Origin: DATGKG01 sp963783145
Lineage (GTDB): Bacteria > Desulfobacterota > Binatia > Binatales > Binataceae
Length of the DNA stretch: 64,000 bases
Direction of reading: 5' to 3'
Assembly (NCBI GenBank): GCA_963783145.1
Contig: CAWAMM010000002.1
Span: 1,426,001-1,490,000, forward strand
Within the stretch, counting starts at the first letter, position 1; the number at the start of each line of letters is the position of its first letter. A program made the position numbers and the translations under genes. Of this stretch, positions 1 to 8,324 are shown piece by piece. The notes beneath the pieces were generated by a model. The model worked only from the letters and a program-made list of their open reading frames with translations, had not been told where the DNA came from and ran no database searches.

Positions 1-447
1 GGAGGTGTAGCCGATACGAGCAAGGGTCCTGGCAGCACGCGCCAGGTCTGATTGATGGACCATCACATCCAGGTCGGAAAAAACCCGCAGCGCCAGATCG
101 CCGTATGCAGCCAGCGCCAGGGTCGGACCTTTAATCGCGATGGCAGCGACTCCGTCAGCATCGAGGGAAGCGAAAATGTTTTCCGCGCAGCTCGCCAACC
201 GAAGGCATCGGCGCGCATTCGCCGCATAGCTTAGGCGAAGCTTTTGCGCGACTTCCGAGGGGAGATAATCGCGCTCGCCGTACAAGGAGGCACTCACCAA
301 TGGCGTCACGCAGTTGCGATCCGCAAGCGCAACGAATCGATCCCAGTTGATGCCGCTGTCAATCGGCGCCGGGCTAATTGTCGGCCCGGTCAAAGGAGCC
401 GACGCTGCACAGCATCGGAGTAGAAGCTCGATCTCCCGGTCCAGCAT
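1..447 (-). CDS. Nucleotidyltransferase-like protein (NTP_transf_5 type), partial
   Basis: The minus strand reads open from an ATG at 447 to the window edge, so the C-terminus is missing. The visible part (about 149 residues) has a helical N-terminus, then a conserved stretch around IKGPTLALAAYGD and an FSDLDVMV motif. The G-P plus S-D-L-D pair is typical of the uncharacterised nucleotidyltransferase family PF14907, where the acidic pair binds metal. Such proteins occur beside PqqD, HPr-kinase-like and ABC transporter genes in lasso-peptide and related RiPP clusters, for example next to the kinase in the paeninodin cluster. It diverges from the exporter at 567 across about 119 bases that must hold both promoters. 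An AGGAGG lies 17 bases before the ATG, further than ideal. The substrate is unknown. Confidence 0.75.
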   Translation of the reverse strand, partial: MLDREIELLLRCCAASAPLTGPTISPAPIDSGINWDRFVALADRNCVTPLVSASLYGERDYLPSEVAQKLRLSYAANARRCLRLASCAENIFASLDADGVAAIAIKGPTLALAAYGDLALRVFSDLDVMVHQSDLARAARTLARIGYTS

Positions 448-566
448 CAGATAAACACCCGCGCCCTCCTGTTTATACGAATTTTGAACCGGCGCACACG
501 CCGGCGACGGCTTGGGCTGGATCGCACCTTGGAATATCCTTTTTCGCGGATGATTCTCCCCGACGC

Positions 567-2360
567 ATGACCATTCGCCCGCTGCGGGAATATCTCGCGA
601 TGCTGTTAGGGATCGCGCGCTGGCAGTTGCTATGGGTGCTGACCCTGATAGCTCTGTACTCGCTAACCGAGGGTATCGGCTTCGCGCTGCTGCTGCCGAC
701 TTTGCAGGTCGCGGGCCTCAACCTCGCGGGTCAGGGCGAGGCGGGACGTTACGCGGCGATGGTTTCGGGCGTCTTTACCGCCTGTGGACTGCGGCCGTCG
801 TTGATCCTTTTATTAGGCGTGTTCGTGATTCTGGTTGGTGCGCGCGCCCAGCTCGGGCAGACCCAGATCGTCTCGAGGTATGCGCTCCAGCAAAATGTCG
901 AGCATCACTTGCGCCGGCGGTTGTATCGCGCGATCACCGAGGCGAATTGGCTGTTCGTATGCCGCACGCGTTCATCCGACTTTGCCCACGCATTAACCTC
1001 CGAGATCGACCGGGTTGGCGACGCGACCAACATCATTTTGCAGTTGGCCGCCGATATCGTAATCGGAATTCTCTACCTCGCGATCGCCTTCGCGCTTTCC
1101 GCGGGAATGACGGTGCTGGTGCTGCTGTCGGGCGCGCTGCTGGCGTTCGCCTTTCGCGGACGCACTCACATCATCGAGGAGGCGGGCAAGGAAGTCTCCG
1201 CGTCAACTCAATCGCTTTATGCCGCGACCATCGAGCATCTGCAAAGCCTCAAAGCTGCCAAAGCCTATGGCGCCGAGCGGCGCAACTTCGCGATCTTCTC
1301 CGAGCTCAGTGCCGAGATGGCCGCGGCCAACCTCAAAGGCGCGCGCCAACTGGCGATGGCCTCGACCTGGTTCGAGCTGGGCACGGTGGTGATTCTGGCG
1401 GTGGTGCTGTTGCTATCGATTCGTGTGCTGGCGGTGCCGCCCGCGTCGATTTTGATCCTGCTGCTGCTGTTCGCACGCGTGATGCCACGAATCATGAATG
1501 CCCAGTATAGCTACCGCTCGGTCGTCAACTCCCTTCCCTCGTTTGCGAATCTGCTTGACATCGAAGCCCGCTGCGTCGCAGCCGCCGAACCGCCGCCGAA
1601 TCCTGACCAGCGGCTATCGTTCACCCACGAACTTGCCGCCGACGACGTATCGTTCACCTACCGCGATGGACGCGCGCCCGCGGTGAGTCACTTGAGCCTG
1701 ATCGTCCCGGCGGGAAAAATCGTGGCGATGGTGGGGCCCTCGGGAGCGGGCAAGAGCACCATCGCCGATATTCTGATGGGTCTGATGCGGCCCGACTCGG
1801 GCGCGCTCAAGCTCGACGGCCGGATACTCGACGCCCCCAGCATGCGCGGATGGCGCGAGCAAATCGGCTACGTGGGCGCCGACACCTTTCTTTTTCACGA
1901 TACCATTCGCGCGAATCTAAAGTGGGCGCGCCCCGACGCGAGCGAAGACCAGATGCTCGAAGCGCTCCGGCAGGCGGCGGTCTACGACTTTGTGGCAGGA
2001 CTCCGTGACGGACTCGATACCATCGTTGGTGATCGCGGAATTTTGGTCTCGCAGGGCGAGCGCCAACGGCTGGCGATGGCGCGGGCTTTTTTGCGCCAGC
2101 CTTCCATCCTGATTTTGGACGAGGCCACCAACAGTCTGGATTCCGAAAACGAGCGCCGCGTGCTCGATGCCCTCGAGCGGCGGCGCGGCGAGCTCACGGT
2201 CGTCCTGATCGCGCATCGTCTGTCGACCATCCGCGGGGCCGATCTGATTTATGTGGTCGAAGGTGGAACGGTGGTCGAGTCTGGCAATTGGTCATCGCTA
2301 AGCGGACGCCACGGCGGCCGTTTCCGCGCCTTCTGCGAGGCGCAAAGCCTGCCGGCATAG
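567..2360 (+). CDS. ABC transporter, fused membrane and ATPase domains (peptide exporter type)
   Basis: A half-transporter of 597 residues from the ATG at 567. The reading frame is open back to 378, but that extension overlaps the divergent nucleotidyltransferase and looks non-coding. The N-terminal half has about six hydrophobic segments. The ATPase half has Walker A GPSGAGKST (near residue 390), a signature reading VSQGERQR instead of LSGGQ (near 495), Walker B LILDEA, and the H-loop in IAHRLS. It is an exporter of the MsbA/McjD type and is expected to act as a homodimer in the inner membrane. Its position beside a nucleotidyltransferase, a precursor-like peptide, PqqD and radical SAM genes suggests export of a modified peptide; this is inference from context. 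The signature Gly-Gly to Gln-Gly change is unusual but occurs in active exporters. Confidence 0.85.
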   Translation: MTIRPLREYLAMLLGIARWQLLWVLTLIALYSLTEGIGFALLLPTLQVAGLNLAGQGEAGRYAAMVSGVFTACGLRPSLILLLGVFVILVGARAQLGQTQIVSRYALQQNVEHHLRRRLYRAITEANWLFVCRTRSSDFAHALTSEIDRVGDATNIILQLAADIVIGILYLAIAFALSAGMTVLVLLSGALLAFAFRGRTHIIEEAGKEVSASTQSLYAATIEHLQSLKAAKAYGAERRNFAIFSELSAEMAAANLKGARQLAMASTWFELGTVVILAVVLLLSIRVLAVPPASILILLLLFARVMPRIMNAQYSYRSVVNSLPSFANLLDIEARCVAAAEPPPNPDQRLSFTHELAADDVSFTYRDGRAPAVSHLSLIVPAGKIVAMVGPSGAGKSTIADILMGLMRPDSGALKLDGRILDAPSMRGWREQIGYVGADTFLFHDTIRANLKWARPDASEDQMLEALRQAAVYDFVAGLRDGLDTIVGDRGILVSQGERQRLAMARAFLRQPSILILDEATNSLDSENERRVLDALERRRGELTVVLIAHRLSTIRGADLIYVVEGGTVVESGNWSSLSGRHGGRFRAFCEAQSLPA

Positions 2361-2886
2361 ACCTCGACGCCGCAGACGGCAAGTATTCCCCCAGCCTGTT
2401 TCAGAGCTGAAACACTGTCCACTTCAAGGTTGTATCCGCCCGTATTTGTATGCTAAAGGAGACGGAACAGATGCGGGCATAATCCATGGAAACGTCTCTT
2501 AAAGCTTTCTGGATTGCTGACTCGTGTGCCGACACGAATTATCGTCGCGGATGCGGTAGATCCGCGCAATTGGGGGCAAATGGGAAAGCGGATGCGCCGA
2601 ATTCAACCGCAGTCTCGCATCCATCCGCGGTTCGGCCCGCATAACAAGGAAGGCAACGACCATACAGAGGTGGTGGTTGCCACTCGAAACGCGCTCAGTT
2701 CATCGAGCAGTTGTTCGGTCTGGCGGCCTGATACTTGGCCGGGGGTGTCCTCCATCATTGTCATCAAAGCTGCAACACGTCCCGTTGTCATCGAAAACCT
2801 GCTCGAATCTACTTAGCTTGCGGCGTACTTGTCATTGGGATATTTGTTGGAGTTAATTGGAATTAAGACGAGGGGTGAATTCCATC
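2361..2886. other. Intergenic region with a short perfect inverted repeat
   Basis: About 525 bases without a convincing gene. Open frames at 2514-2816 (+) and 2603-2791 (-) have no recognisable protein character. A perfect inverted repeat with 7-base arms and a 2-base centre (GTTTCAG AG CTGAAAC) lies at 2398-2413, just after the exporter stop. The centre is too short for a normal terminator loop, so it looks more like a protein-binding site. The promoter of the beta-propeller/precursor genes should lie in the distal part, but I cannot name its boxes. Confidence 0.4.
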
Positions 2887-5385
2887 ATGAGAAGACTCAT
2901 CAGGGTTCTGGTCGCGGTGCTGTTGCCGGTGATCGGGATAACCTCGTACGTCGCCTGGGGGCAGTCGCTGGCGCAAAATTTGCGCATGGGATTGGTGGAT
3001 GACTGGAGCGCTCACCATCTGATCTTTTCCAACCCCGGCACGTTGGGTGAAGCGCAGGCGCAGGGCCGCTTCCCTGAGTGGTACCGGGCGGTTGGTGATC
3101 CCCGCTACATTATGCAGCAGGGGAAGCGGAGTTCCGGAGCGAAGCCGGTGGTCGACGCGAACGGACATACGGTGGCGGTCAGCGAGGACCGAATAGTGCG
3201 GAAGAGAGGCGTTAGCAAGGATTGGCAAGCAGCGCTGCAAACCGGCACAGTCCAACCGAACATGTACCCGGCCGAGTATGGGGCCAGCCTCACCACCGCC
3301 AGTTGCACCGGCGATTTTGTTATCTACCCGACGGGTGTGCTGGGCACGACAACTGCCGCAAATATCATTGCCTACTCTAACCTATACAGTGGATGCGGGG
3401 GCGCGGTTCCGTCGGTGTATTGGGCCTATAACACTAGCGGCGGCATGATTACCAATTCTCCAATCATGTATACCGACGGGGTGCAGTCAGCGTTCATCCA
3501 GGTCACCGGTACCACGGCAAGCCTGGTCGTTCTGAAGGGAAGTGCGACCGGCGGCGCTTTCACTGGCACTACCGTCAACACCAGCAAGACTGTCACATTC
3601 AGCACCGGATCGTGCAGCTTGGTGTTACCCGGCGAACCGATCTCTGGGCCGGGAATTCCGGCGGGCGATACCATTGCCAGCTGCTCAACCACCATTACGT
3701 TGACTACCGCCGCAAACGCGACAAATGCAACCGCTCAGCCCCTTGCTTATAACAACCAGTTCCAAGGCACCACCCATGGCACCACAAGTGTCACGGTGCC
3801 CAGCGGGACGTGCACCCCGGCGATTGTGGGCTCCGCCATTTACGGGACGGGAATTCCGAGCGGCGATAAAGTTGCCACCTGCACCACCACCACCCTCACC
3901 CTGACCACCGCCGCGACGAATAGCGCGACTGAAACCATCAGCTTCAATCCTGCGACCGTGAGCGGCCCCGTGACGCTGACCGCGAATACACCTGCCGCCT
4001 ACCGAGCTTGCGTGGCGCCTTGCATGACCAGCTTCACACTCAATGGTTCACCCAATGACACCTATTCCGCGCCCTTTTATGATTTCGCGAGCGATGATGC
4101 ACTTTACGTGGGTGACGACGGCGGCAAGCTCCACAAGTTCACGGGGATCTTTGCAGGGACGCCAGCGGAGACGACGACCGGGTGGCCCGTTACGCTGAAC
4201 GCCAGTTTCAAGACCACCTCGCCGGTATACGACCCCGCCTCCGGGCACGTCTTTGTAGGCAACACGGGTGCGTTCCTTTACGAGGTGACAACCTCAGGGA
4301 CTGCAACCGCCTCTGCCGACCTCGGGGATGTTATTATCGACGCTCCGCTGATCGATTCCAGTGCGGAGCGCGTTTACGTCTTTGTCACCACAAATAGCGG
4401 CGGGGATAACGCCGTGTTTCAATTCACTCCCGGTTTCGCTGCGGGAACCCATGGTAACGGCGCCACTGCCGGCACAACGGTGGCGACAGGCGGCACCGGC
4501 TTTTACCTTTACGACGGTACCTTCGACAACGTGTACTACTCATCGTCGGTCCATACAGGGACTCTTTGGGTGGCAGGGAACACAGGCGTGATCGGCGGTG
4601 CAACTCTGTATCGTATACCAATCACTGCCAATGCCCTGGGAGCGACCTCCACCCCAGTCGTTACAGGTCTCAACGACTCACATTATGCGTGGTATTCTCC
4701 CCTAACCGAGTTCTGCAATAACGGTACGAGCGCATGCACCGCCAGCACAACGCAGACCACCGCCGGCAAGGACTATCTTTTTTTCAGTGTCGACCATGCC
4801 GAAGATTCGATTGTTGTTAGTGGTACCACCACCGCTACCACGTGTTCGCCTCATAGTGGAAACGGCTGCGTTTTTTCCTTTAATATATCCAATCCGGCAA
4901 CCCTCACACTCGGTGGCTCCGTGAACGTTCTAAATGTTGGTTACGAAGGGGATGGTTTGAATGGCTGTTTCCCGACGGGCGCGTTTGTAATCGACAACTC
5001 CGGTACGGCCACCGGCGCTTCCCAGATTTACTACATGGGATTAAATGGCAATACCGCGGGCGGCCCGACTGGTGGCCGCACCGTCGTCGGAAACCTGAAA
5101 ACCACCGCCGAACATGTGACCCTTACGACAGGAACCTTCACCGCTGCGGACGTGGGGTCGCAAATATCGGACAACACTCAGACTTCCGGGACACCCATTA
5201 TTGGCGGCGGGGTTACCATCGCTTCCGTCCAGAGCGGGATGACGGCTACTCTGTCGACGGCCCCGACTACGACCATAACAGCCCAGACTCTCAGCATTGT
5301 CGGCTTACCGACCAGCACGCTTTGCGAATGGGCTAATGCTGGAGCCACGACTCAGGCAACGCAGGCATCGCAGGCGGCTCCATAA
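2887..5385 (+). CDS. Secreted PQQ/YVTN-like beta-propeller protein with inserted repeats
   Basis: About 832 residues from the ATG at 2887, which begins a clean signal peptide (MRRLIRVLVAVL, cleavage after AWGQ). After the signal comes a DDWSAHHLIFSNPGT motif, then PRYIMQQ. Propeller-like blades follow, with motifs such as DDALYVGDDGGKLHKF and VYDPASGHVFVGNTG. Two tandem Gly/Thr-rich segments (about residues 220-360) share a GIPxGDxxAxC pattern, and a diverged third copy lies near the C-terminus. The end is rich in Ala, Gln and Thr (QATQASQ). Paired Cys residues suggest disulfides, so an exported location is likely. A paralogue at 35145-37739 shares the N-terminal motif, the propeller and the C-terminal QASQ. 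The gene sits 69 bases before the precursor-like peptide and may be co-transcribed with the maturation genes. Function unknown. Confidence 0.8.
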   Translation: MRRLIRVLVAVLLPVIGITSYVAWGQSLAQNLRMGLVDDWSAHHLIFSNPGTLGEAQAQGRFPEWYRAVGDPRYIMQQGKRSSGAKPVVDANGHTVAVSEDRIVRKRGVSKDWQAALQTGTVQPNMYPAEYGASLTTASCTGDFVIYPTGVLGTTTAANIIAYSNLYSGCGGAVPSVYWAYNTSGGMITNSPIMYTDGVQSAFIQVTGTTASLVVLKGSATGGAFTGTTVNTSKTVTFSTGSCSLVLPGEPISGPGIPAGDTIASCSTTITLTTAANATNATAQPLAYNNQFQGTTHGTTSVTVPSGTCTPAIVGSAIYGTGIPSGDKVATCTTTTLTLTTAATNSATETISFNPATVSGPVTLTANTPAAYRACVAPCMTSFTLNGSPNDTYSAPFYDFASDDALYVGDDGGKLHKFTGIFAGTPAETTTGWPVTLNASFKTTSPVYDPASGHVFVGNTGAFLYEVTTSGTATASADLGDVIIDAPLIDSSAERVYVFVTTNSGGDNAVFQFTPGFAAGTHGNGATAGTTVATGGTGFYLYDGTFDNVYYSSSVHTGTLWVAGNTGVIGGATLYRIPITANALGATSTPVVTGLNDSHYAWYSPLTEFCNNGTSACTASTTQTTAGKDYLFFSVDHAEDSIVVSGTTTATTCSPHSGNGCVFSFNISNPATLTLGGSVNVLNVGYEGDGLNGCFPTGAFVIDNSGTATGASQIYYMGLNGNTAGGPTGGRTVVGNLKTTAEHVTLTTGTFTAADVGSQISDNTQTSGTPIIGGGVTIASVQSGMTATLSTAPTTTITAQTLSIVGLPTSTLCEWANAGATTQATQASQAAP

Positions 5386-5454
5386 TGAGGCTGGAAGTCG
5401 TGCTGGGGCCAAGGCCGACGTGCACTCAACTTGCAGCCAGGAACGTGAGCAATT

Positions 5455-5622
5455 ATGAATAACGCGAGTCACAAGGACGAACACCGCCAGCCAGAAACTG
5501 TGAGGAAACCCTACGCGAAGCCCTCGTTCCGGCAGGAAAAAATCTTCGAGACCATGGCGCTATCGTGCGGCAAAGTACAAACCACCCAGTCCTCGTGCGC
5601 CCACAACCGCAAGAACTCCTGA
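5455..5622 (+). CDS. Candidate RiPP precursor peptide (55 residues)
   Basis: A small open frame beginning ATG AAT AAC at 5455 and ending TGA at 5622. The leader-like N-terminal half is charged and contains RKPYAKPSF, which fits the YxxPx(L/F) pattern bound by PqqD-type recognition domains in lasso peptide leaders. It is followed by KIFETMALSCGK, a second Cys near residue 49, and a C-terminal Ser. The two Cys lie about 10 residues apart in a core-like tail. The gene lies between the secreted propeller gene and the S26 peptidase, HprK-like, PqqD and radical SAM genes, which is where a precursor is expected. Only weak Shine-Dalgarno sequence (GTGAGC, 5 bases upstream) is seen. The call rests on the motif plus context; no product is known. 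The peptidase reading frame overlaps its 3-prime end. Confidence 0.72.
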   Translation: MNNASHKDEHRQPETVRKPYAKPSFRQEKIFETMALSCGKVQTTQSSCAHNRKNS

Positions 5623-6131
5623 CCCGCGGGAGCGCAGTTGCGAACCACGCGCCTTTGCGCGATCGGGCCGTATGCGAACTGATTGCTGCGTCCCTGCAGG
5701 CGGGTCATAACACGCGCATCCGGGTCACCGGGACCAGCATGCTTCCCGCCATCTGGCCGCGAGACGTCCTGATGGTCAGTCCCTCAGACCAAACATCACT
5801 CATCAAAGGCAAGATCGTACTTCTTCTCCGCGATGGCCGGCTGTGCGCGCATCGCGTAGTCAGCAAACTTGAGCACCAAACCGACCCGCGACTGCTCACT
5901 CGCGGCGATGCTCATACCAATTGCGATCCACCCTTCGCAGCCTCGGAAATTGTCGGTACGGTAGTATCGATTAGCCGAGGTGGCCGCGAAGTGCCGATTG
6001 CTTCCTCGCCAGCCCGCAGACTGCTCTCGTTTGGCATCCGTCACTCGGATTTGATGCGACGAGCAGCCCTGAAGATTCACGCCATCCGCCGACGGTCAGG
6101 GACCGCTTCGGCCACTCAATGCCGCGCATGA
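5565..6131 (+). CDS. S24/S26-family peptidase, Ser/His (S26B-like) type, no membrane anchor
   Basis: Up to 188 residues. The core GTSMLPAIWPRD carries the expected nucleophile Ser (Ser58 counting from 5565), KGKIVLL follows, and an HRV motif gives His96 where bacterial leader peptidase would have Lys. LLTRGDAHTNCD and IVGTVV match the remaining conserved blocks of the SipW/archaeal S26B group. No hydrophobic anchor is evident, unlike housekeeping signal peptidase. The start is uncertain: GTG 5565 lies inside the precursor gene in another frame, and GTG 5595 or TTG 5655 are equally possible. None has a clear ribosome site, so coupling to translation of the precursor is plausible. Its place between precursor and kinase suggests cleavage or processing of the peptide, which is inference. 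Confidence 0.8.
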   Translation: MRQSTNHPVLVRPQPQELLTRGSAVANHAPLRDRAVCELIAASLQAGHNTRIRVTGTSMLPAIWPRDVLMVSPSDQTSLIKGKIVLLLRDGRLCAHRVVSKLEHQTDPRLLTRGDAHTNCDPPFAASEIVGTVVSISRGGREVPIASSPARRLLSFGIRHSDLMRRAALKIHAIRRRSGTASATQCRA

Positions 6132-6931
6132 TCGCGGCTGGCGACCATGTGACCTCGGTGGTCATCGGCGGCCTGCCGATCAACATTCAATCCGCCAATC
6201 GCGACTTCGTCAGGATGTTGGAGGCGCGCTACGCGGGATTTGTGACCGAGCCCACCGACAATGGTATCCGTCTCGATGTCGAGATTGTGCCATCGACCGG
6301 AGGCCGCGCCGACGAGGAGCTCGAAGTCCGCTACGCCGATGGTCATTGGAGGATCAATCGCGGCGATTTTCGCGCGCAATGGGATCCCGCCAGCATGCTG
6401 GGATGCGTGCGCCAGGCCGCCTATCCCTACGCGATCGACTCGGTTATGCGCATCGTGCACAGCCTGGTGCTGGCGCAGAACGGAGGATTCCTGGTGCATT
6501 CGGCGAGCGCCGTCCGCAACGGGAAAGCATTCTTGTTCTCGGGAGTATCGGGCGCGGGCAAGACCACGATTTCGCGTCTGGCGCCGCCCGACGTCACGCT
6601 GCTGACCGACGAGATCTCATACGTATGCCGCCACGGCGACGAGTATGTGGCCTTCGGTACACCCTTCGCAGGCGACCTCGGCCGAGCCGGGGAGAACATT
6701 TCCGCGCCCATCGCGGGGTTGTACTTGTTGGAGCAAGGGCGGCACAATCATGCGGACCGGATCGGCGCGGCAGACGCGGCGCGACGATTGCTCCGTAACG
6801 TGCTCTTTTTTGCCGACGACAGCGGACTCGTCGAGGGCCTGTTTCGTACGATCTGCGAATTCGTTTCGCGAGTGCCGGTCTATGAGCTGACCTTTCGCCC
6901 GGAGCCCGAGGTGTGGGACCTGATTCGATGA
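6119..6931 (+). CDS. HPr kinase-like (HprK-related) protein
   Basis: 270 residues with a variable N-terminal half and a C-terminal HprK-like nucleotide-binding domain. Walker A GVSGAGKTT is at residues 142-150, a conserved His precedes it (LVHSASAV, His127), LLTDEISYV (about 161-169) is the Walker B-like acidic pair, and FGTPFAGD follows. It overlaps the peptidase stop by 13 bases, and its own stop overlaps the PqqD start (ATGA), so the genes are translationally coupled. In lasso clusters such as paeninodin, HprK-like enzymes phosphorylate the C-terminal Ser of the precursor. The candidate precursor here ends in Ser. In other PqqD systems this family is uncharacterised. Phosphotransfer to the peptide is a hypothesis. 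Confidence 0.85.
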   Translation: MPRMIAAGDHVTSVVIGGLPINIQSANRDFVRMLEARYAGFVTEPTDNGIRLDVEIVPSTGGRADEELEVRYADGHWRINRGDFRAQWDPASMLGCVRQAAYPYAIDSVMRIVHSLVLAQNGGFLVHSASAVRNGKAFLFSGVSGAGKTTISRLAPPDVTLLTDEISYVCRHGDEYVAFGTPFAGDLGRAGENISAPIAGLYLLEQGRHNHADRIGAADAARRLLRNVLFFADDSGLVEGLFRTICEFVSRVPVYELTFRPEPEVWDLIR

Positions 6932-7230
6932 GCGAAAAGTACATCAAACCGAGCCGCGACATCGCGGCGCGCATGCTGGCCGACGAGATGGTGGTCATGT
7001 CGGTCAAGGATTCGCGCGTGTTCAGCCTCAACGCCACCGCGAGCGCGATTTGGAGCGCCGCCGATGGCGCCACTCCGCTGCGGGAAATCGTACTGCGCAA
7101 AGTCGTCGCGGAGTTCGAGGTCGACCCCGAGACCGCGTATCAGGACGCGCTGGCGCTGGTCGAGGAACTCGCGCTGGCAGGTATCCTGATGCTGGCGGAC
7201 CATCCGATTGGGCCCATTGGACAGGGATAG
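6928..7230 (+). CDS. PqqD-like peptide chaperone (RiPP recognition element)
   Basis: 100 residues from ATG 6928, which overlaps the kinase stop as ATGA. The frame is open upstream to 6913, but the overlapping start is the natural one. The order of a beta segment (VVMSVKDSRVFSLNATASAIW), a helix after DGATPLREI, and a final helix ending in LALAGILM is the PqqD fold: the S/N-LN-TAS-IW core is diagnostic. Such proteins bind the leader of a precursor peptide and present it to a radical SAM enzyme. The radical SAM gene starts 3 bases downstream, as in PQQ and many sactipeptide-type loci. Confidence in the fold is high; the peptide bound is inferred to be the 5455 product. Confidence 0.9.
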   Translation: MSEKYIKPSRDIAARMLADEMVVMSVKDSRVFSLNATASAIWSAADGATPLREIVLRKVVAEFEVDPETAYQDALALVEELALAGILMLADHPIGPIGQG

Positions 7231-7233
7231 CGC

Positions 7234-8301
7234 ATGAGCACGATCCTCGAAGACCTCAATTCCAAGGCGATCCAGCTCGGAATCCCCCTCGGGGTTCATC
7301 TGGATGTCACCTGGCGCTGCAACGAACGCTGCGTCCATTGCTACCTCGATCACGACGACCTCGGCGAGCTGACCTACGCCGAGATCGAAGACCTGATGAA
7401 CCAGATGGCGGCCGCGGGGGTTTTCTTCCTGACCATCAGCGGCGGCGAGCCGCTGCTGCGCAAGGACCTCTTCGATATCATCCGCCGCGCGCGCGAGTTG
7501 ATGTTCAACGTCAAGCTCAAGACCAACGCCATCCTGATTGGGGAAAAAGAAGCCGCGTTGATTCGCGAACTGGGAGTGGAGTCGGTTCAGGTCAGCATCT
7601 ACTCGCATCGACCCGAGGTTCACGACGCGATCACTAAGGTGAAGGGCTCGCTGGCTCGTTCGCTCGACGCGATCCGCTTTATGGTCTCGCGCGGGCTGAA
7701 GGTCATTATCGCCAACGTCGTCATGAAACAGACCCGCTTCGATTATCCGGGCGTGCAAAAGCTGGCCGCGGAGCTCGGCGCTACGTTTACCGTAGATCCG
7801 ACCATCACCCCGCACATCAATGGTGACCGCTCGTTGCTGCGTCTCAATATCGACCGCGATGCGCTGCGCGAAATCATGAACGACAAAACCATCACCGGCG
7901 GCGAGGACCAATTCATCGCGGTCGCCCCCGGCGCCGACGAGGATGCGATGGACGGCATCCCGTGCAGCGCCGCGCATAGCGCGTTGTACGTGTCGCCTTA
8001 TGGCGACGTCTATCCATGCGTGCAATTTCCGTTGCCCAGCGGCAACGTCCGGCAGCAGAAGTTCATCGACATCTGGAAACATTCGCCCCAGCTCGAAGAG
8101 GTTCGCTCGATCAGGTCCCGCGACCTTCCGGTTTGCTCGAGCTGCGCGCATGTCAGCGGATGCAGCCGCTGCCCCGGTCTGGCTTACATGGAAGGGAGCA
8201 TGCGCGGTCCGTCAACTGCGGATTGCGAGAAATCCTTCGCCAAAACCAACATTCCCACCGCCAATATGCTGCGTAAGGCGGCAGCCCTGGCCGATCGATA
8301 A
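7234..8301 (+). CDS. Radical SAM/SPASM peptide-modifying enzyme
   Basis: 355 residues. Cluster-binding Cys29, Cys33 and Cys36 are in CNERCVHCY, and the GGEP motif (about 70-73) binds SAM. The C-terminal SPASM-type region carries CSAAHSALYVSPYGDVYPC, then CSSCAHVSGCSRC and a last Cys in STADC, enough to bind auxiliary Fe-S clusters. This layout is shared by PqqE, AlbA-type and heme d1 NirJ-type enzymes that modify peptides or tetrapyrroles. It follows the PqqD-like gene by 3 bases, so it most likely modifies the precursor encoded at 5455, possibly by a Cys thioether or a C-C link. The chemistry cannot be read from sequence. It is the last gene of the group; no clear terminator is seen before the convergent fcl gene. 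Confidence 0.92.
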   Translation: MSTILEDLNSKAIQLGIPLGVHLDVTWRCNERCVHCYLDHDDLGELTYAEIEDLMNQMAAAGVFFLTISGGEPLLRKDLFDIIRRARELMFNVKLKTNAILIGEKEAALIRELGVESVQVSIYSHRPEVHDAITKVKGSLARSLDAIRFMVSRGLKVIIANVVMKQTRFDYPGVQKLAAELGATFTVDPTITPHINGDRSLLRLNIDRDALREIMNDKTITGGEDQFIAVAPGADEDAMDGIPCSAAHSALYVSPYGDVYPCVQFPLPSGNVRQQKFIDIWKHSPQLEEVRSIRSRDLPVCSSCAHVSGCSRCPGLAYMEGSMRGPSTADCEKSFAKTNIPTANMLRKAAALADR

Positions 8302-8324
8302 TCCACCATCGCGCTGAGGCTGCA

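Noticed and set aside
2514..2816. 100-codon plus-strand frame upstream of the propeller gene
   Set aside because: No start signal, low protein character and no family features; treated as intergenic.
1..8301. Ordinary lasso peptide cluster
   Set aside because: No asparagine-synthetase-like cyclase or transglutaminase-like protease is visible. They could lie left of position 1, so the possibility is recorded as a refutation test.
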